Shown here: piece by piece, positions 42,485 through 56,300 of the stretch | How the letters are laid out: every line of letters begins with the position of its first letter | Position numbering within the stretch: the stretch's first letter is position 1 | Source: Aspidiotus rigidus | Lineage: Eukaryota > Arthropoda > Insecta > Hemiptera > Diaspididae | Direction: 5' to 3' | NCBI GenBank assembly: GCA_035079385.1 | Contig: JAVHKY010000013.1 | Location: 4,464,001 to 4,528,000, forward strand | DNA length: 64,000 nucleotides | Translations under genes and position numbers: made by a program | The notes under the pieces: model-generated | Seen by the model: only the letters and a program-made list of their open reading frames with translations | Told to the model about the DNA's origin: nothing | Databases searched by the model: none

Positions 42485-42740
42485 AAATATACGATATAGG
42501 GGAACTTGAGAATTTCGACCTTGAAGCTAGGAGGGTGACTCAGAAGAATTGCGATCTTTCTTGGACTTGAACTATTTTTACCGCTGCAGGGGCGGGGTAG
42601 TGGACTTTTGCCGATTTGCAATTCTTGCTGGCCACCACACGACGTACGGAAAATCTTCCGAAATATACCCCCCCCCCCCCCCGCCCCCAATAGAATAGGT
42701 TCCCTGGTGAAATTTTGACTTCCGAGCTAGGGCTTGTTCT
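42485..42740. repeat. Family Y fragment with C-run
   Basis: Degenerate units (GGGGAACTTGAGAATTTCGA) and the end AATAGGTTCCCTGG, with a C homopolymer around 42668-42687. Confidence 0.5.
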
Positions 42741-42804
42741 ACGAGGTCATCAGATCGTGACGTCACAGGGACTTATTTATGATGTCATCAGATCGCGACT
42801 TCGA

Positions 42805-43128
42805 AGATATTCAAGTATTTTTTTCGGCATCAGCGTTAAATTCCACTTTGGAATCAAGTAAAATACGGAAAACAATTTTCAGTATTAGTGCTCTACTTAA
42901 GTTTGAACGATTTTCAAGTTTTAAGAATTTTTACGAATTGGTCAATTTTTGGCACATTTTGGTCCATAACTCGACTCAGACAAGTCGTAGAAAGATGAGT
43001 AGAGGCTCAAATTGATGATTCGTAGATTTGAAGTGCACGTGTAAAGATTAGCGTTTTTATACTAAATTAGAACAAATCAAGGTGCGAACTCCCATCCAAC
43101 TAGTAACATGATTTTGGTCCACCGGTAT
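42805..43128. mobile_element. Family X half-element
   Basis: One arm of family X: CAGCGTTAAATTCCACTTTG, TTGGTCCATAACTCGACTC and ending CAACTAGTAACATGATTTTG with GGTCCACCGG. The other arm is missing. Confidence 0.65.
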
Positions 43129-43249
43129 ATGATGATAAGGAGTTACATAACATGATAGGAGAGGGACTTGGAAGAATTTCAATTTCGAGCTACAGTACAC
43201 CGAGTGAGGCTAAAAGATGTTACCAGTTAAATGGGAGTTTGCACCTTGA

Positions 43250-43530
43250 TTTTTTTAAACACATACGCCGAAAGTACGTTTATTTTAGACAGCGAAAACT
43301 GCATTTATCGTTCACCTGATAACAATCATGAAAACTGTGGCGAAAACACTCAAACCCGTGGCGAAAAAACTGAGCAACAATGATTCTGATTGGACAAAGA
43401 CCTATTCGTTTGAAGAACGATCCATTGATTTACAGATTCCGTGAATCGTATAATAAAACACTTGAAATTTTGGAAAATCGAATAATTCAAGTATAAAGAA
43501 ATTGCTTTCGGCGTATGTTGTTTAAAAAAC
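43250..43530. mobile_element. MITE nested in family X
   Basis: Ends TTTTTTAAACACATACGCCG (43250 onwards) and CTTTCGGCGTATGTTGTTTA (43507 onwards) are inverted copies of about 25 bp. Non-coding. Confidence 0.7.
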
Positions 43531-43535
43531 TATCT

Positions 43536-43662
43536 TACAGTACGAGCAGCGACGTAAGAAATATCGCAACTCGTTTGATTAGCTCCACTCGCTTCGCTCG
43601 TGGTGCTATGATCAAACTCGTTGCGATAATTCTCACTTTCGCTGCTCGTACAGTAATATACT
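43536..43662. repeat. Long hairpin with GCTCCACTCGCTTCGCTCGT loop
   Basis: Arms of about 45 bp share TTACAGTACGAGCAGCGA, TATCGCAACTCGTTTGAT and their inverses. The loop itself contains the palindrome-like CTCGCTTCGCTCG. Non-coding. Confidence 0.75.
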
Positions 43663-43697
43663 ATGTTCTTGTATAAAAACGCTAATCGTTATACCTA

Positions 43698-45151
43698 CAG
43701 GGTGCGTCAAAATGATTTTAACAGTTGAATGGGATTTCGGACTAAATTTGCTCTATAGCGCAAAAACGCAAAACATTACATGTAAACTTCGGATGTACAA
43801 AACTTGTATCTCAACTTTATCTTTAATTTGCGCCGAATACGAAGTCTCTACGACTTTTCCGAACCAACTTATGAACCAAAATGAACCGAAAATTGACCAA
43901 TTTGCCAGGGTTCCCGAAATAGGGTTCAAAAATGATTAATTTTACAGTATTTAAATGAATTGAAACATTTTAGAAATTAAATTGTTGTAACTCCAAGGGA
44001 ATTTGACAAAAAAAACGAAAAGAATCTGCCATTGTGAGATCACAACAGAGGACGATCTCGCTCTTCGATATCGTTCCTTCCATTTCCTGAAACCACGAGT
44101 CTTTTTGCGCTTTGCCCGACTTGATTAAGGATTCGGCTGTAGTGTGATCTCGCGGTGAGAAATGGGCTAGAGCCCTGCGTACAATCGAAGCGGGCAAAAG
44201 CAGGAGAGTAGCTCGTTTTTTGAGGTGGTGAAATGAGTCTGACCGAGAAGATCGTCCTCCGTTGTGACCTCGCGGTTAGAGATGGGCTAGAGCCCCGCGT
44301 AACATTGAAGCGGACAATAGGACAAGTGTAGCTCGTTGTTCCAGGCAGGGAAGGCAGTCCTGTGAAGCATTCTTTTTCGTTCTTTTGCTGTTCGGCTCGT
44401 AATTTTGTATCGTATTTCATCTATCGTCTCCTCGATGGAGGAAGATTTCTTTAATCTCAACATTTCCACATTTTTTTTGAAAATGAACTAATTGAGGCTC
44501 TTTTTGGCCCCATTCATCTATTTGGCTGCTTTGTAGAGTAAGTGTGTTGACCATTTTCTTTGGACTTTGCGCTTAATTTCCCTAGAGAATTGAGTAAAAT
44601 ATAAAGTTTGAGCGATTTTTTATTGCGCGGAAATTTTGATAGTTTTTTGGCCGAATCACCCATTAGGGTGCTTCGCAGAATATTTTAATCATTTTTTTTT
44701 CTCGACTCAGCGCTAAATTTCACCAGAGAGATGAGTAAAAAATACAAAGTTTGAGCGATTTTTCATTTTAGGGAATTCGTGATTGTTTTTGTGCTCGTGC
44801 ACCCATTTCGTTGCTTCGTAGGATTATTTCAGTAATTTTTCTAGCCTCAGCGCTAAATTTTTCCCCAACAATAAGAGAAACTTCGAAAATTCACAATTAT
44901 TTCAATTAGCAACATTGTTTTTTTTGATAATTATTAACTTTGGGAACCCTCACCGCAAAATTTCGGCACATTTTGGTCCATAACTCCGCCCGGAAAAGTC
45001 GTAGAGACTTCATATTTGGCGTAAATTAAAGATAAAATTGAGATACAAGTTTTGTTTATTTGAAGTTTAGTTGTTTCGTTTCGCATTTTTGCGCAAGAAC
45101 AAATTTTATCCGAGATCCCATTCAACTGTTAACATCATTTTGGCGCCTCTG
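43698..45151. mobile_element. Larger TA-flanked family X element with internal tandem repeats
   Basis: Ends CAGGGTGCGTCAAAATGATT and its inverse CATTTTGGCGCCTCTG, flanked by TA, with inverted arms of about 215 bp (43698-43925 and 44936-45151). The interior holds a duplicated block of about 80 bp (44147-44230 and 44266-44345: CTCGCGGTGAGAAATGGGCT and CTCGCGGTTAGAGATGGGCT) and three units of about 130 bp from 44500 to 44880 (CAGCGCTAAATTT, AAAGTTTGAGCGATTTTT). No transposase. The ends suggest a Tc1/mariner-type origin. Confidence 0.7.
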
Positions 45152-45639
45152 TATACTTCCAATCTATGAAATTTTTATCTCAATTTTATCTTCAATTTGC
45201 GCCTCTACTCAACTTTCTACAACTCGTGTGAGCCGAGTTATGGACCAAAATATACCAAAAATTGACCAATTTGCCTCCGAAATAAGAAATTGAAAATTCC
45301 CCACTTTCAAGCTAGGGTTTTTCAGGTATTTTTTTTCGGAATCAGCGTTAAATTTCACTTTAAAATCAAGTAAAATATGGCAGTTCCAAACAATTTTTTA
45401 TTTTTGAAAATTTTGGCAAATTGGTCAATTTTTGGCAAATTTTTGTCCATAACTCAGCTCAAAAAAGTCTTAGAAAGTTGGGTAGAGGCACAAATTGAAG
45501 ATAAAATAATTGAGATACAAATTTCGTAGATTTGAAGTATACACCTAACATTTGTGTTTTTGCACATGAGTGAATTTAGCTCAAACTCCCTTTTAACTGG
45601 TGACATCTTTTAGCCTTACTCGATATATGACAGGAGACG

Positions 45640-46270
45640 GACTTGAAAAAAACTCACATGGTGTTTAAAGCGTTGCATATCTGGCTGATTGAAGGGGCTT
45701 AGTGTATGAAGCAATTCATATCTAGTCACTTGAAGGGGCCGTAATGATAAGAGGGGGCCTTGGAAAGATTGTGACTCTTGAGCTATGTGTATATTATGAT
45801 GATGAGGAGCCTTAAATAATTAAGACAAGGAATTGGAAAATTTCTAACTCTTGATCAGACCTAATGTGTCTAACCATAAGACTAGCCGTTTCCCACGGAA
45901 CTGTGAAGCTTCCCCCGCTGCGCGCCATTACAGAGTTTGCAATGGCATCTAGTTCTTTTTTTCCAACTTTTTTGGGGGAAAATTGAACTGTGAACACTGC
46001 AATGTTAAACGCTTATGTAAAGACGTAAAGTTCGACCCATAAATTTGATACGGAGTTGCGGTGTCGATGAGAGAAGATTTTGTTGCCAATTGAAAACGTT
46101 GAGTTCAGCCGCTTTCTTTCGTTCACGCTTTGAAGATTCCGTAACTGATTTCTTGCGGTTTTTGTAATTTTGTACTCGTTCAAGTATACTTTCCTTAAAT
46201 ACGTACAATCGTAACATTGAAAAACATATTGATTCAATTAGAGCATGTTATTGAAAGTATCGCGGTAAGT
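45640..46270. other. Intergenic with family Y traces
   Basis: Units at 45620-45790 (ATATGACAGGAGACGGACTT, TTGTGACTCTTGAGCTATG). Short minus-strand frames at 45812-46237 are unidentified and may be upstream sequence of the LINE debris that follows. Confidence 0.4.
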
Positions 46271-46279
46271 GGGACGATT

Positions 46280-46900
46280 TTCGGTGGAATTAAACAGGAT
46301 GTTTGGAACTGGGGTTTGAGGGAGTTGTAAGATAGAGGTGAAAGGACTGGCAGTTGAGTGGAGTCGACGAAAATGTAGAGGTTGATAACCTGACTTGATG
46401 GCTAGACTTGGGGTAGGGCTAGTGCGGAAAGCACCCGTGCAAATGCGATATGGCGTAATTTTTAATTGTGTCTAGAAATAAGAGATGTGATGAGGGTGCG
46501 AGTCCATACACTAGGATAGATTGGACTAAGGTATGGTAGAGGGATGTAGAATTTTACGCTTACAACTTTGGAAGGACGGGATAGGTATTGTATGACGTTT
46601 GAATTTGTGAGGCTTTTGGCTTTAATTTATTTAATATGCGAGGCCAATGAGTGTTTGAAGTGAAAGCAGAGGCCAAGGACTTTTACTGCGTCATTAACTG
46701 CAATATCATGGGGGGGGGGGGGGAATGGGGGCTTCGCTCGTTTTTTGTCGAAAATCACGATGCAAGACTTGGAGGAGAATATTCCGCATCCGCGATATGA
46801 TAACCAGTTGAGGATGGGCCAGATAGAATTTTGTAGGATTCTATGAGCGTGAAGTTTATTCTTTGTTGGCATACGGATGCTCAGGTCAAATTGGTTTAAC
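46280..46900 (-). pseudogene. Jockey-like LINE reverse transcriptase C-terminal fragment
   Basis: The minus-strand frame (46872-46627) reads NWLSYRGCGIFSSKSCIVIF, FDKKRAKPPFP and AVKVLGLCFHFKHSLASHIK. This is the typical end of the Jockey/I-type reverse transcriptase: G..FS..K......F..., VK.LG..FD..L.W..HI. After a stop it continues KAKSLTNSNVIQYLSRPSK, then a degenerate thumb region. The G-run at 46710-46722 lies within it. Confidence 0.7.
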
Positions 46901-47313
46901 AGGGAAAGCGATGTTACTCGAGATGTAATTTATTGCGATCATAAAAAGTGTTCCACTTTGGGACTCCATTGGATTGAATGTGAACAGAAGAGAGCGAGAA
47001 GAAGTATTATCTACTTTCCAATTTCAAAAATTTACTTTTTCAAAAACGTGAACAATAAAAATTGATTTTGTACAGACGAAAGAAAATTGAAAGACTTTTT
47101 GTGGGTTAAAAAGTTTCCTATCTTAACAGAAAATTAGCACACAAAATAAGGTAGAAACTTTTTGAGAAAATATACAAAAAAATGTTAACACTTATCACTG
47201 GGAACGTAATCTATGTCACCATTGTGGCTTTCTATGGTAGTTCAAACTCATTTTTCAACAGTAGTATTGTACTGTAAAAATTGATAACCACAATACAACA
47301 TTAATGACTACGT

Positions 47314-50300
47314 TTAGCGGATATACGGCGACAAGTTAGAAATCACTTGATTTGTAGTATTTATCTGCTTGTATACCACTTTTTCTGCGCCGAGGTCATA
47401 ACAATATGTCCCAACATACGTATGTGCGAACTGCAAAGTAGGGCAAATCTCGAAGATTTGCTCTATATCGTCGATGTAAAACATTCCCTGAAATGAAAAT
47501 TACAAAATAAAGTAAATTGTCACCAAACATTGCCTACATCAATTTGCCACACCAAATTTTAACTCGAACTTTCTGAAATTGGAATACTGAAGGTCTGAGA
47601 AAACTGCGTTGGTGGAGTTGCGATTTGTTGTGAGGGATGAATATATGCGCTTTTTGAAATCATTCTTAGCTATAATTTAAGATATTTTGCCAGAGTGAAA
47701 GCTCTTATGTGTACCACATGTAGAATACGGAGTTTCTTCAATAGTTGACACACATCCATCAATAATCTTGATGAAATATTGTGCGACGAAGTTAGTTTGA
47801 ACTCGGTCATTGATGGTATATTTTCTGCTAGGCGTAGAAGAATTGACGACTTCTGTAAATTTGAAATGGAAAAACAGACCGAGTAAAGTTTTGTATTTTA
47901 ACGAGGAAGAATACAATTACTGTATTATAATAAATCTTACCTTCGGAGTGGGGCAGTGAAGGTACTGCAATTTTGGAAAGTTGAATTCATCGTAAATCTG
48001 ATCGGTTATTCTTGTATATGGTATCATATGAATAGTCAACTGTTCCAAATCTGTAGAATAAAATTAATTGTACTTCGAATCGGTGGAAGGAAACGCTTGA
48101 AATCTGACAAAATGAATCTTTACTCATTTCTAAAGCTTTAATCAATATACTTGTTGGTGACATAAGTCTTTGACTATTTTTACATTCACCACTGTTTAAT
48201 TTCAAACTACCTAGCTACCTACTTATCAATTGGGGGGGGGGGGGGGCACTGGATGATTAATGACTACAATAACAATAATGAAGCAGCATTGACTACCCCT
48301 TTATTCATCTGTCGAGTTCTGGGCCAAGTCTTCAACAAAATATTTTGTTTTCAACCGATTTTTCCGACCCATAAAAAAGATTAACATATTTGTGTATATT
48401 TAGTGGCAGTTCATTTTCTTTGCTTCATCGGACAACAGCATTTAGCTTTGAGTGTAATAAATACTCATATAGTTTCATATCATTCGCATAAAGCAAGCGC
48501 CGAGAATTCAGAATCGTTTGATGTGAACAGGTACGGCTCCAGGATAGAGCATTGAGGTGACTACAGACACGTGATTTTTGAGATACAGTGCGAGTCTAAG
48601 TACCACAGGTCAACCGAGGTAAAACAGATGCGCACAATGTTTTGGTATGCGTGCTGGAAGTGACGCTTCGGAGGCAGCTGTACGCGCGATCCCAGTTTCA
48701 ATTTGTGCCGTGAAACCAGAGAGTAAACAGAGCACATACAAAAGAGCCCGAGATGCGGCCATCATCCAAATTTGTAGTTTAGGGTTCGCCTAATGCAGTT
48801 AACCGAGCGGTGAATCTGCAACACTCAACAATTCGCATAGTGTACAGCTGTTTGCAGAGCTTGACGCGCACTCAACGCATTAGGTGAACCTAAACCACGA
48901 ATTTGGATGATGCCCGTATTTGTCAACAAAATAAGTACTGCAAAGACGACCTCTGTTTACTCTATGCATGAAACGTTTTCAAAATTGTAGGATGTACCGA
49001 GACACGTCCATACGTTCAGTAGCTTTAGCGGCGGCAGTAGGAAACGGTCAGGGTTTTAGTCGCTGCTCATGTGCAAAGAAATGCAACACAAAACGCTGTT
49101 TGTGCGTGAAAAGTGCAATACTCTGTCATTCAAAATGTCATGTACTAGCTTGTCATTTTGCAATAAATACCCCCCCTTTTTTTAATTCATGACAATATCT
49201 TGACTCGTGGTCTCAATAATTTTAAGTTGTTCACGGTTTAATTTTACTCATCCGCTAAAGACTTCACGCGATTGATAACAATTACTAGTATGTGTACACA
49301 ATGTTTAGCTAATGTGATTAAAAATATTTGAATTTTACACTCTACCTAAAAGAGCACGTTATTGTTTACATTGCTTCCATTCTAGACTTTCCCTGTAACA
49401 TATATAATGGAAAGGGGACATAATTTCTACTTCCGAGCTATGTATGATAGAAGCGGTACTTGGAAAAATTTTTACCTCTGAGCTATATACAATAGAAGGT
49501 GGACTGGGAGAACTGATAGGACGGCGACTTATAAAATTGAGGCCTCCTTAATCATGTTGAACGAGGAACGTAGAGAACCTGTTCTATGGGCCAATTTTAT
49601 TTTAGTCATAAGGTTTTTAGGACTATTGACGAAACCACTATTAAAAACGCGCACTATGAATTCGACCTCTGGGGTATTGTGGAACTGAACTGAAAAAACA
49701 CCAATTTTCCAAAATCTCCTTACTATCGTATTGTCACAAGAATTCAACATTTTTCAAGTCCCTACTTTAATATTCATGCTTTGGAGAACAAAATTGTTCC
49801 AAGACCTACCTATTATAAAGAAAGAAAAAAAAGAAAGAAAGAAGCTAAGTAACATAATTAATTAATTAAATGAATAAATAAATAAATATATAAAGGAAGA
49901 AAGAAATGAAGAAATGAATTAAAAAAATAAAGAAATAAATAAAATAAATGAATAAATAATTCAATTAATTTAATTAATTATTTAATTAATTAAATAAATA
50001 AATAAATAAAAAATGAATAGATGAATGAATAAATAGATGAAAAAGAAGCAAAATATTTTGAAGTTCATTTTGCCAGACGTTGGACGGAAAATTTTTCAGA
50101 AAAAACCTATAGAAGAGGTTCCCTGTTGCAATTTCTACTACCACGGGGTATATTATATGATCTACGAAGACTTGAGAAAATCTCCGACTTTCAAAGTATA
50201 TATGATAGAAAAGGGTCTTGGAAAAATTCAAGTTGTATATGATGGAAAGACGGAAAAATTTCGCCTCCTCAGCTATGTATAACAGGGAGACTGGAGAAAT

Positions 50301-53300
50301 TCTGACTTTCAAGCTATATATGATAGAAGCGGGACGTAAAAATTTCAGATATTAATTTGACCCCGGCCCCGGAGCTATAGGAGGTAGGAGTGGGACTTGC
50401 AAAAATTTCGACTCTCAAATTATATATGACGGGAGAGGGACTTGAAAAATTTCAAATACTGAGCTGTCTCCGATAGAAGAGGGTGGGAGGACTTGGAGAA
50501 GTATGGACTTTCGAGTTCAAACTTCCAAGGTAGTGAGTAACAAAGTTTAATCTTTATTTAGAAAAAGTATAAACAAAGAAACCCTCCAAAACAGGTTCAC
50601 TGCTTGCCTCAATTAACACAGTTACTGAAGGCAATATCCCGAGCAGTTAACGGAATAAGCTTCAAGTTATCAGTTATCGTCGTCAGAGTTTGAAACAACA
50701 AATACCTAAGAAAAGGTACCGGGTTAGAGAAAGAATCGTGAAAATTACATCCGCTTTCTCATATAGGAATCGACCGAGTACGTCTCGTGCACCTATACAC
50801 ACTGATGTAATGCTTCAGGGGTATGGGAGGCTTTTTTCCTACTGTTCATCCATTTCCTTAATCATTGCGACTGGCAAAATATTGATGCATTAATCCGGTT
50901 TTTGCTGCAATACAGCCTTTACGTGTCAAGTTAGCTCTTACTATTAAGATCCAAATATTTACAAAACACACATATGTACTCAACATACGGCAGGCGGTCA
51001 GGCCGCCAACCTCTAGTTCTTATATACTAATGATAATATTCTATTAAACTGATAAAACTGACTTTGAAGACGTTGAATAGAGAACCCCGTTCTCGATTTG
51101 TTAGTTTCACACCATCCAGTCAATCCATAATCGGTTATTGCTTTTCTAAAGCCAATCTTTAATGAAGTCAAATTTGTCTGCGAAAATTAAATGAAGAAGT
51201 AGTGAGACAGACAGAAATAAACATTTTATCAAATTAACGTCCATTGAGCTATCAACGAATACGTCAAGTCAAGATGCTCGAAATTTCGAATCAATAATTC
51301 TTAATGCTCTCATAACGCGATAAGTTTAGGTTTTTTGGAGTTTCAATGGTGGACAAACCGTGTCAACAGTCGATTAGACACCAATTTTTGGCCGAAACCC
51401 AGCGCCGAGAATTTAATTCTTAAAAAGTCTTGATCAAAATTGCGTCAATCCTGTAGTAAACATTGATATTAGGTCGATTTCTCCAAATTTTTTATTGACC
51501 TAGAATCGACTGCTGTTGCGTCAATTTTTCGTTGTTTGGTAATGTACGTTGGTCAAATCTGAATTGATCCCAAAACGACGTCGATCTGGAGTTGATGGGC
51601 AAACACCCTTATATGGAGCATTCCGTCTGTTTGGTGACCTCGCTACGCGCAGACAGAATATGTAGTCAGAATTATGTAATGGGAATCTCAATTACGTTTG
51701 ACCAATGCAGCAATTGAAATCTAATACCGGAAGTTAATTCTTTCTTGACATCGAAAATGAGTCAATGGAACAAAATGAGCGGTTGATTTTGAGTCAACTT
51801 TCAGTACAATCGACATTGGATGGAACTACCTCGTCAAATTTGATCCGACTTTTGATCGAACGAGTGAGTCAATTTGAATTTGACACGGCTTACTGGGAGA
51901 CACCTTAGTTGTAGAATGACACCTTTGAGCGGGAAAGTATGCCGATCTCAAAGCGGCAGAGGAAGATTATGAAACAAAAAAATATGTACAAATTTTATAG
52001 CTCTCTTCTATTGAGAAAGAACACTCAGTAGAAAGCAGAAGGGGATACTGGTTGAATTATTCATTGAGCTCAAAAGAGTTTCAAATGGTAAACCGCATAG
52101 TACAAGGGTATTTCTGAACACTTCATCATGTTTTTTTTTATGCGATACTTCCAAGCTTTTGTTTCCGACTTCATGGAATTCATTTTTTTTAAAGACTTTT
52201 ATTTACTTATTTTATTTAACTTACTTTGTTAGGGAGTATACAGGTGGTGCCAGACAGTCGCATTCACTCGTCGCTCACCAACACATCCCTCCTGCTCACC
52301 ACACGCGCATGCGCGTAACGCTACAATCTATTTATCACCTTCCTGCACCTTGGAAGGAGAAGTGAAGCTCAATCACAATATCAAACATCAATCTAGTATC
52401 AATATCAACTATTGATTTCAACTGTTTTGGAGTGGTGGAGCAGAGGGATGAAGTTTATTTTCCACTTTTAAGGGCCAGTTTTACCAAATTGAGTAAAAAC
52501 GACAATTGATTCAAACGGCGGTTAGTTCAGCTTTTGGTTTTACCATAATCAGCGATTAAAGTTAGATGAATAGGTTTAAAACCTGGATAATCAATTTATC
52601 TCCAATTTGTTTTACTGGCCAGTATGGGTCAGTAAATTGCTTAATAGGAGATTTTAAACTTTAATAAAACCTTTTTTCGGTTGTTTCTCTCTTTATTCAA
52701 GTGTCATTTTCAAACAATTGTCGATTCTCCGGCTGGTAAAACTGGCCCAAAGAGGATTTGAGTGAGTTGAATAAATATTAAAGTTTGTTTACATCTTCAA
52801 AGGGAGACAGCTGCAGCACCTAACCTGCTTAGTTCGCGACTCATTTGCGTGTATTTGATTCATCAACGTCACCAAGGAATCTCTAATTAATACTCAAGAA
52901 GTTGGAGTACCTACTTCCAACAATTCCCATCATTGTTATGTAGAATTTTCATGTGCTCACCCCATGACACTGACAGTAACAAAAGCATCGGCCAATTTAA
53001 TGTCAATGATCAATATCTAGAAATCAATCATAATAATATCAATATTGATGTTTTGAGTTAATTTTAAAACCAACACATGTCATGAAATCTAGATTATAAA
53101 TAAATTGATATTGGATAACACAATTATTAATTCATATAAAATTAATATTGATATCATTATAAATTGATATTAGATGTCAATAGTTGAAATCAAAACAGTT
53201 CCAATGGACAGCAAATAATTTCCAGTACATGACGTCAACACATTCCACATTTGTACCTGTTTTTCAGGGTTGCAAAAAAAAAAATGTTTTTAGTTCAAAA

Positions 53301-56300
53301 CAGATTTTATGTTTAATACATGTTTTTACGTGTTTTAAACATTGTTCAAAACCGTTTCAAATCATTCAATTATTGTTTGTAACACATTTTTGGAGTTTCA
53401 ACTATTGTTTTAAACACATTTTGAAGGTTTTTAATATCGGTTTTGAACATTGTCTGTTTAAAACATCGCAACCCTGCTATTTTTGTCAAACCTGTAATAT
53501 TTTCCCATTTTATTTTTGCAGTCAAAAAGTTGAAAATATTTCCAAGTTCAAGAATATGAAAATATATTTTCAAGTTTGAGCGTACAAAAATAATTCCAAG
53601 TCTGAGAATCAAAAAAATTTCCAAGACCAACAATATGAAAATATTTCTAAGCCCGAGATATTTCTAAGTAGTGAGTTTGAGAATTGTGACCTGCGATGAG
53701 AAAAAGATGTTCATTACCCATTGACAGGAATACCATTTCTATCTGATTGGATAAAAATATTATACACTGTAAGTTTGACAAACAATAAGGAAATGGGTTT
53801 TTATACCAATTTCAAGCGTCATCATTCTGTACAAATGCGACAGGTGATGACGTCATGTGCCAGAAATTATTTGCTGTCCATTAGAGCTGCTGAAATCAAT
53901 AGTTGAAGTTGATATTTATATAAACTGATTCCCAGGTGACGTCAATGAATCAAATATGCGCAAGCAAATGGGTTGTTAACAAATCAAGTTTGCATGCTGC
54001 AGCTGTCTCCCTTTGAAATGTAAACAAACTTTTGCATGTTAATGGACTGCGTTATTGTGACGTCATTTGTTTGGCAAAAGTACTAATTCTGCAGGAAATT
54101 GGTCCAATGAACAATTTGGCTCCCACAAGAAATACTAGCGGAGCAAAGATCATCAGGTTACCAATTTATTAAAAGAGATGATACAGAGAATATTATTTTA
54201 TATTTTAAATTTGTCAGGTTTTTGGTATAAATATGAAAAAAAAATGTTCTTTGTTGTATTATTTTTCATATTTAGTTGCTTAGTGATCTTCACTCCGCAA
54301 GTATTTCTTATGGGACCCAAATTGCTTGTTGGACTGATTTCCTGCTAAATGAGTACTCTTGCAAAACAAATCAATCTCAATAAATATTTTTGTTATCACA
54401 ATTAACTCAGTCCATTCCCATAAGGATAATGTGGCATTCACAAAAATTGTGAATATTTTATGAGTAATAAACAATAGATCAATGATGAGTGTTCTTGATA
54501 TACAAAGTAAAGTGTTTGTATTTTATGAAATAAGACCATTCTTCGTTAACATATTATCTTTCATTTTTGAAATATTCACGTTTTTGCCAAAGCTACATGA
54601 TCCTTATGGGAATTGACATACAAAGAGTTTATTTACATTCCAAAGGAAGCTAGCTGCAGCAGGCATGTCTGCTTTTTGTCCTAATTGAACAAAATTGCTG
54701 TCGTTTGTTTGCAATTATGTTGTCACAGGGAATTGGTCTAATTTTATTTTGCGTTTAAGAATTGATAGCATTTTTCAAATTGTTGCCGGACATACCAAAG
54801 AGGAAGAGATACTCAAACAAGTAAGCACAACAAGTTTGCTTTCATAACTTGTTAGATGATGGTTATTTAACCAAAATCGCTCTGGTCTGATCCTAATTTC
54901 TGTAGCTCTTGTAAAACACTCTTTGTGTTTATTTCTTTGAGTATCCCTTCCATCCATTGTGATTGAGCTTCACTTTTCACTTCTTCTTCCAAGGTGCAGG
55001 AAGGTGATGAATGGGTTGTAGGGTTACCCGCATGCGCGTGTGAACAGGAGAAATGAAATTTAATAAGCAACAAGGACTGTCTGGCACCACCTGTTTTTCC
55101 TACGCAACCAAGGTGTATAGAAGGAAGGTGCGCTCATTCACTTTGTCCACAAAATACAACCAAGCGTAAAAAATTTAACATTGCAAATTTAAAATTGCGT
55201 CTTATAGAGCGTTTTCTTTTTTTTTTTTTTTTTGAATAATCTCCGAAAGAATATTTCTAAACGAAAAAACTAAGAGAATGAAATTTATTTGTTTTTGAAT
55301 TTCTTTTTAAATAGTGCCATTTTCAAATTTTTTCAACACAATCTAAAATAACCTTAGAAAATCTGAAAATAGGAACTATTTGATAGAAAATTTAAAAATA
55401 AACAAATTTCATTCTATCGATTTTTTTGTTTGTCAAGATAATGGAGAAAAATAAAACGCTCTATGGATTCCTCTTAATTGTTTAGGTTTGAATGAGCGCA
55501 CCTTCCTTCTAGATAAACCTTGCTACGCGACTATAGAATAATAGTGCTTGAAAAAATGAATTGCATGAGGTCGACGTATCGTGTAAAACAAAACATAATA
55601 AGGTGTTCAGAAATGTTCAGGCACTATGTGGTTTGCTAATTAAATTTTTGTTGAGCTTTTCAACTCGTAGTTCAACCAGCACTCTCTTCTGCTTTCTACT
55701 AAAAGTTTGTCCAAGTGTTCTTTCTCGACGGAAGAGAGCTATAAAATTAAAATGTGTATATCTTTTGTTAATTCATGAACCTCCTTTGCTCTTTTAGTAA
55801 AACAATCAATCAAGTACATCACTTTTTAGACAAAAATATAGAATGGTAGAAGATATCATTCATAACTTCTTTCCCTCCAGTTGTTTGACAGGTATAAGAA
55901 TCTGGAAAAAGGAAAAGAAGGATCGAGCAATACCGGGTGGACTAGAAAGATGTTACGAACTACATGGCAGTTTGCGCTAGTGCAATAACGCAAAACATTA
56001 GATGTATACTTCAAATCTACAAAATTTGTATCTCAATTTTATCTTTAATTTGCGCTCCTACTCAACTTTTTACGACTTTCTTGAGCCGATTTATGGACCA
56101 AAATGTGCCAAAAATTGACCAATATGCCAAAATCATCAAAAATAAAAAATCGTTCAGACTTCCATTATTTTACTTGATTTGAAAGTGAAATTTAACGCTG
56201 ATCCAGGAAAAAATACCTGAATAACCCTATGGAGCTAGAAAAATGGAAAATTTTCAATTTTTTATTTCGAAAACTTGCCAAATTGGTCAATTTGTGGCAC

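Larger units (their letters stand above)
43196..45630. mobile_element. Nested set of family X elements
   Basis: The outer element begins CGAGTGAGGCTAAAAGATGT (43199) and ends with its inverse, ACATCTTTTAGCCTTACTCG (about 45605-45626). Its left arm is split first by an inverted-repeat element (about 43250-43530) and an adjacent hairpin, then by a second family X element (43698-45151) flanked by TA. Read around the insertions, the arm matches the half-copy at 42805-43128 (GTATAAAAACGCTAATC). Confidence 0.75.
48051..51062. other. Intron of F-box gene 2 filled with repeats
   Basis: Holds a G-run (48232-48246), an inverted-repeat element, a cysteine-rich gene fragment, two family Y elements and A-rich low-complexity sequence. 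The same intron of gene 1 is only 269 bp. Confidence 0.6.
52238..55104. mobile_element. Large foldback structure, about 2.9 kb
   Basis: Outer arms 52238-52395 and 54950-55104 are inverted (CAGGTGGTGCCAGACAGTC, CACCTTCCTGCACCTTGGAA, GTGAAGCTCAATCACAAT). Inner arms continue the symmetry: 52799-52880 with 53933-54035 (AAAGGGAGACAGCTGCAG) and 53185-53245 with 53840-53925 (GACAGCAAATAATTTC). Smaller elements sit within. No transposase frame found. Confidence 0.7.

Noticed and set aside
47677..47916. Minus-strand 79-codon frame over F-box gene 2 exon 6
   Set aside because: Same reasoning: the paralogues agree on exon 47852-47718 in the other frame.
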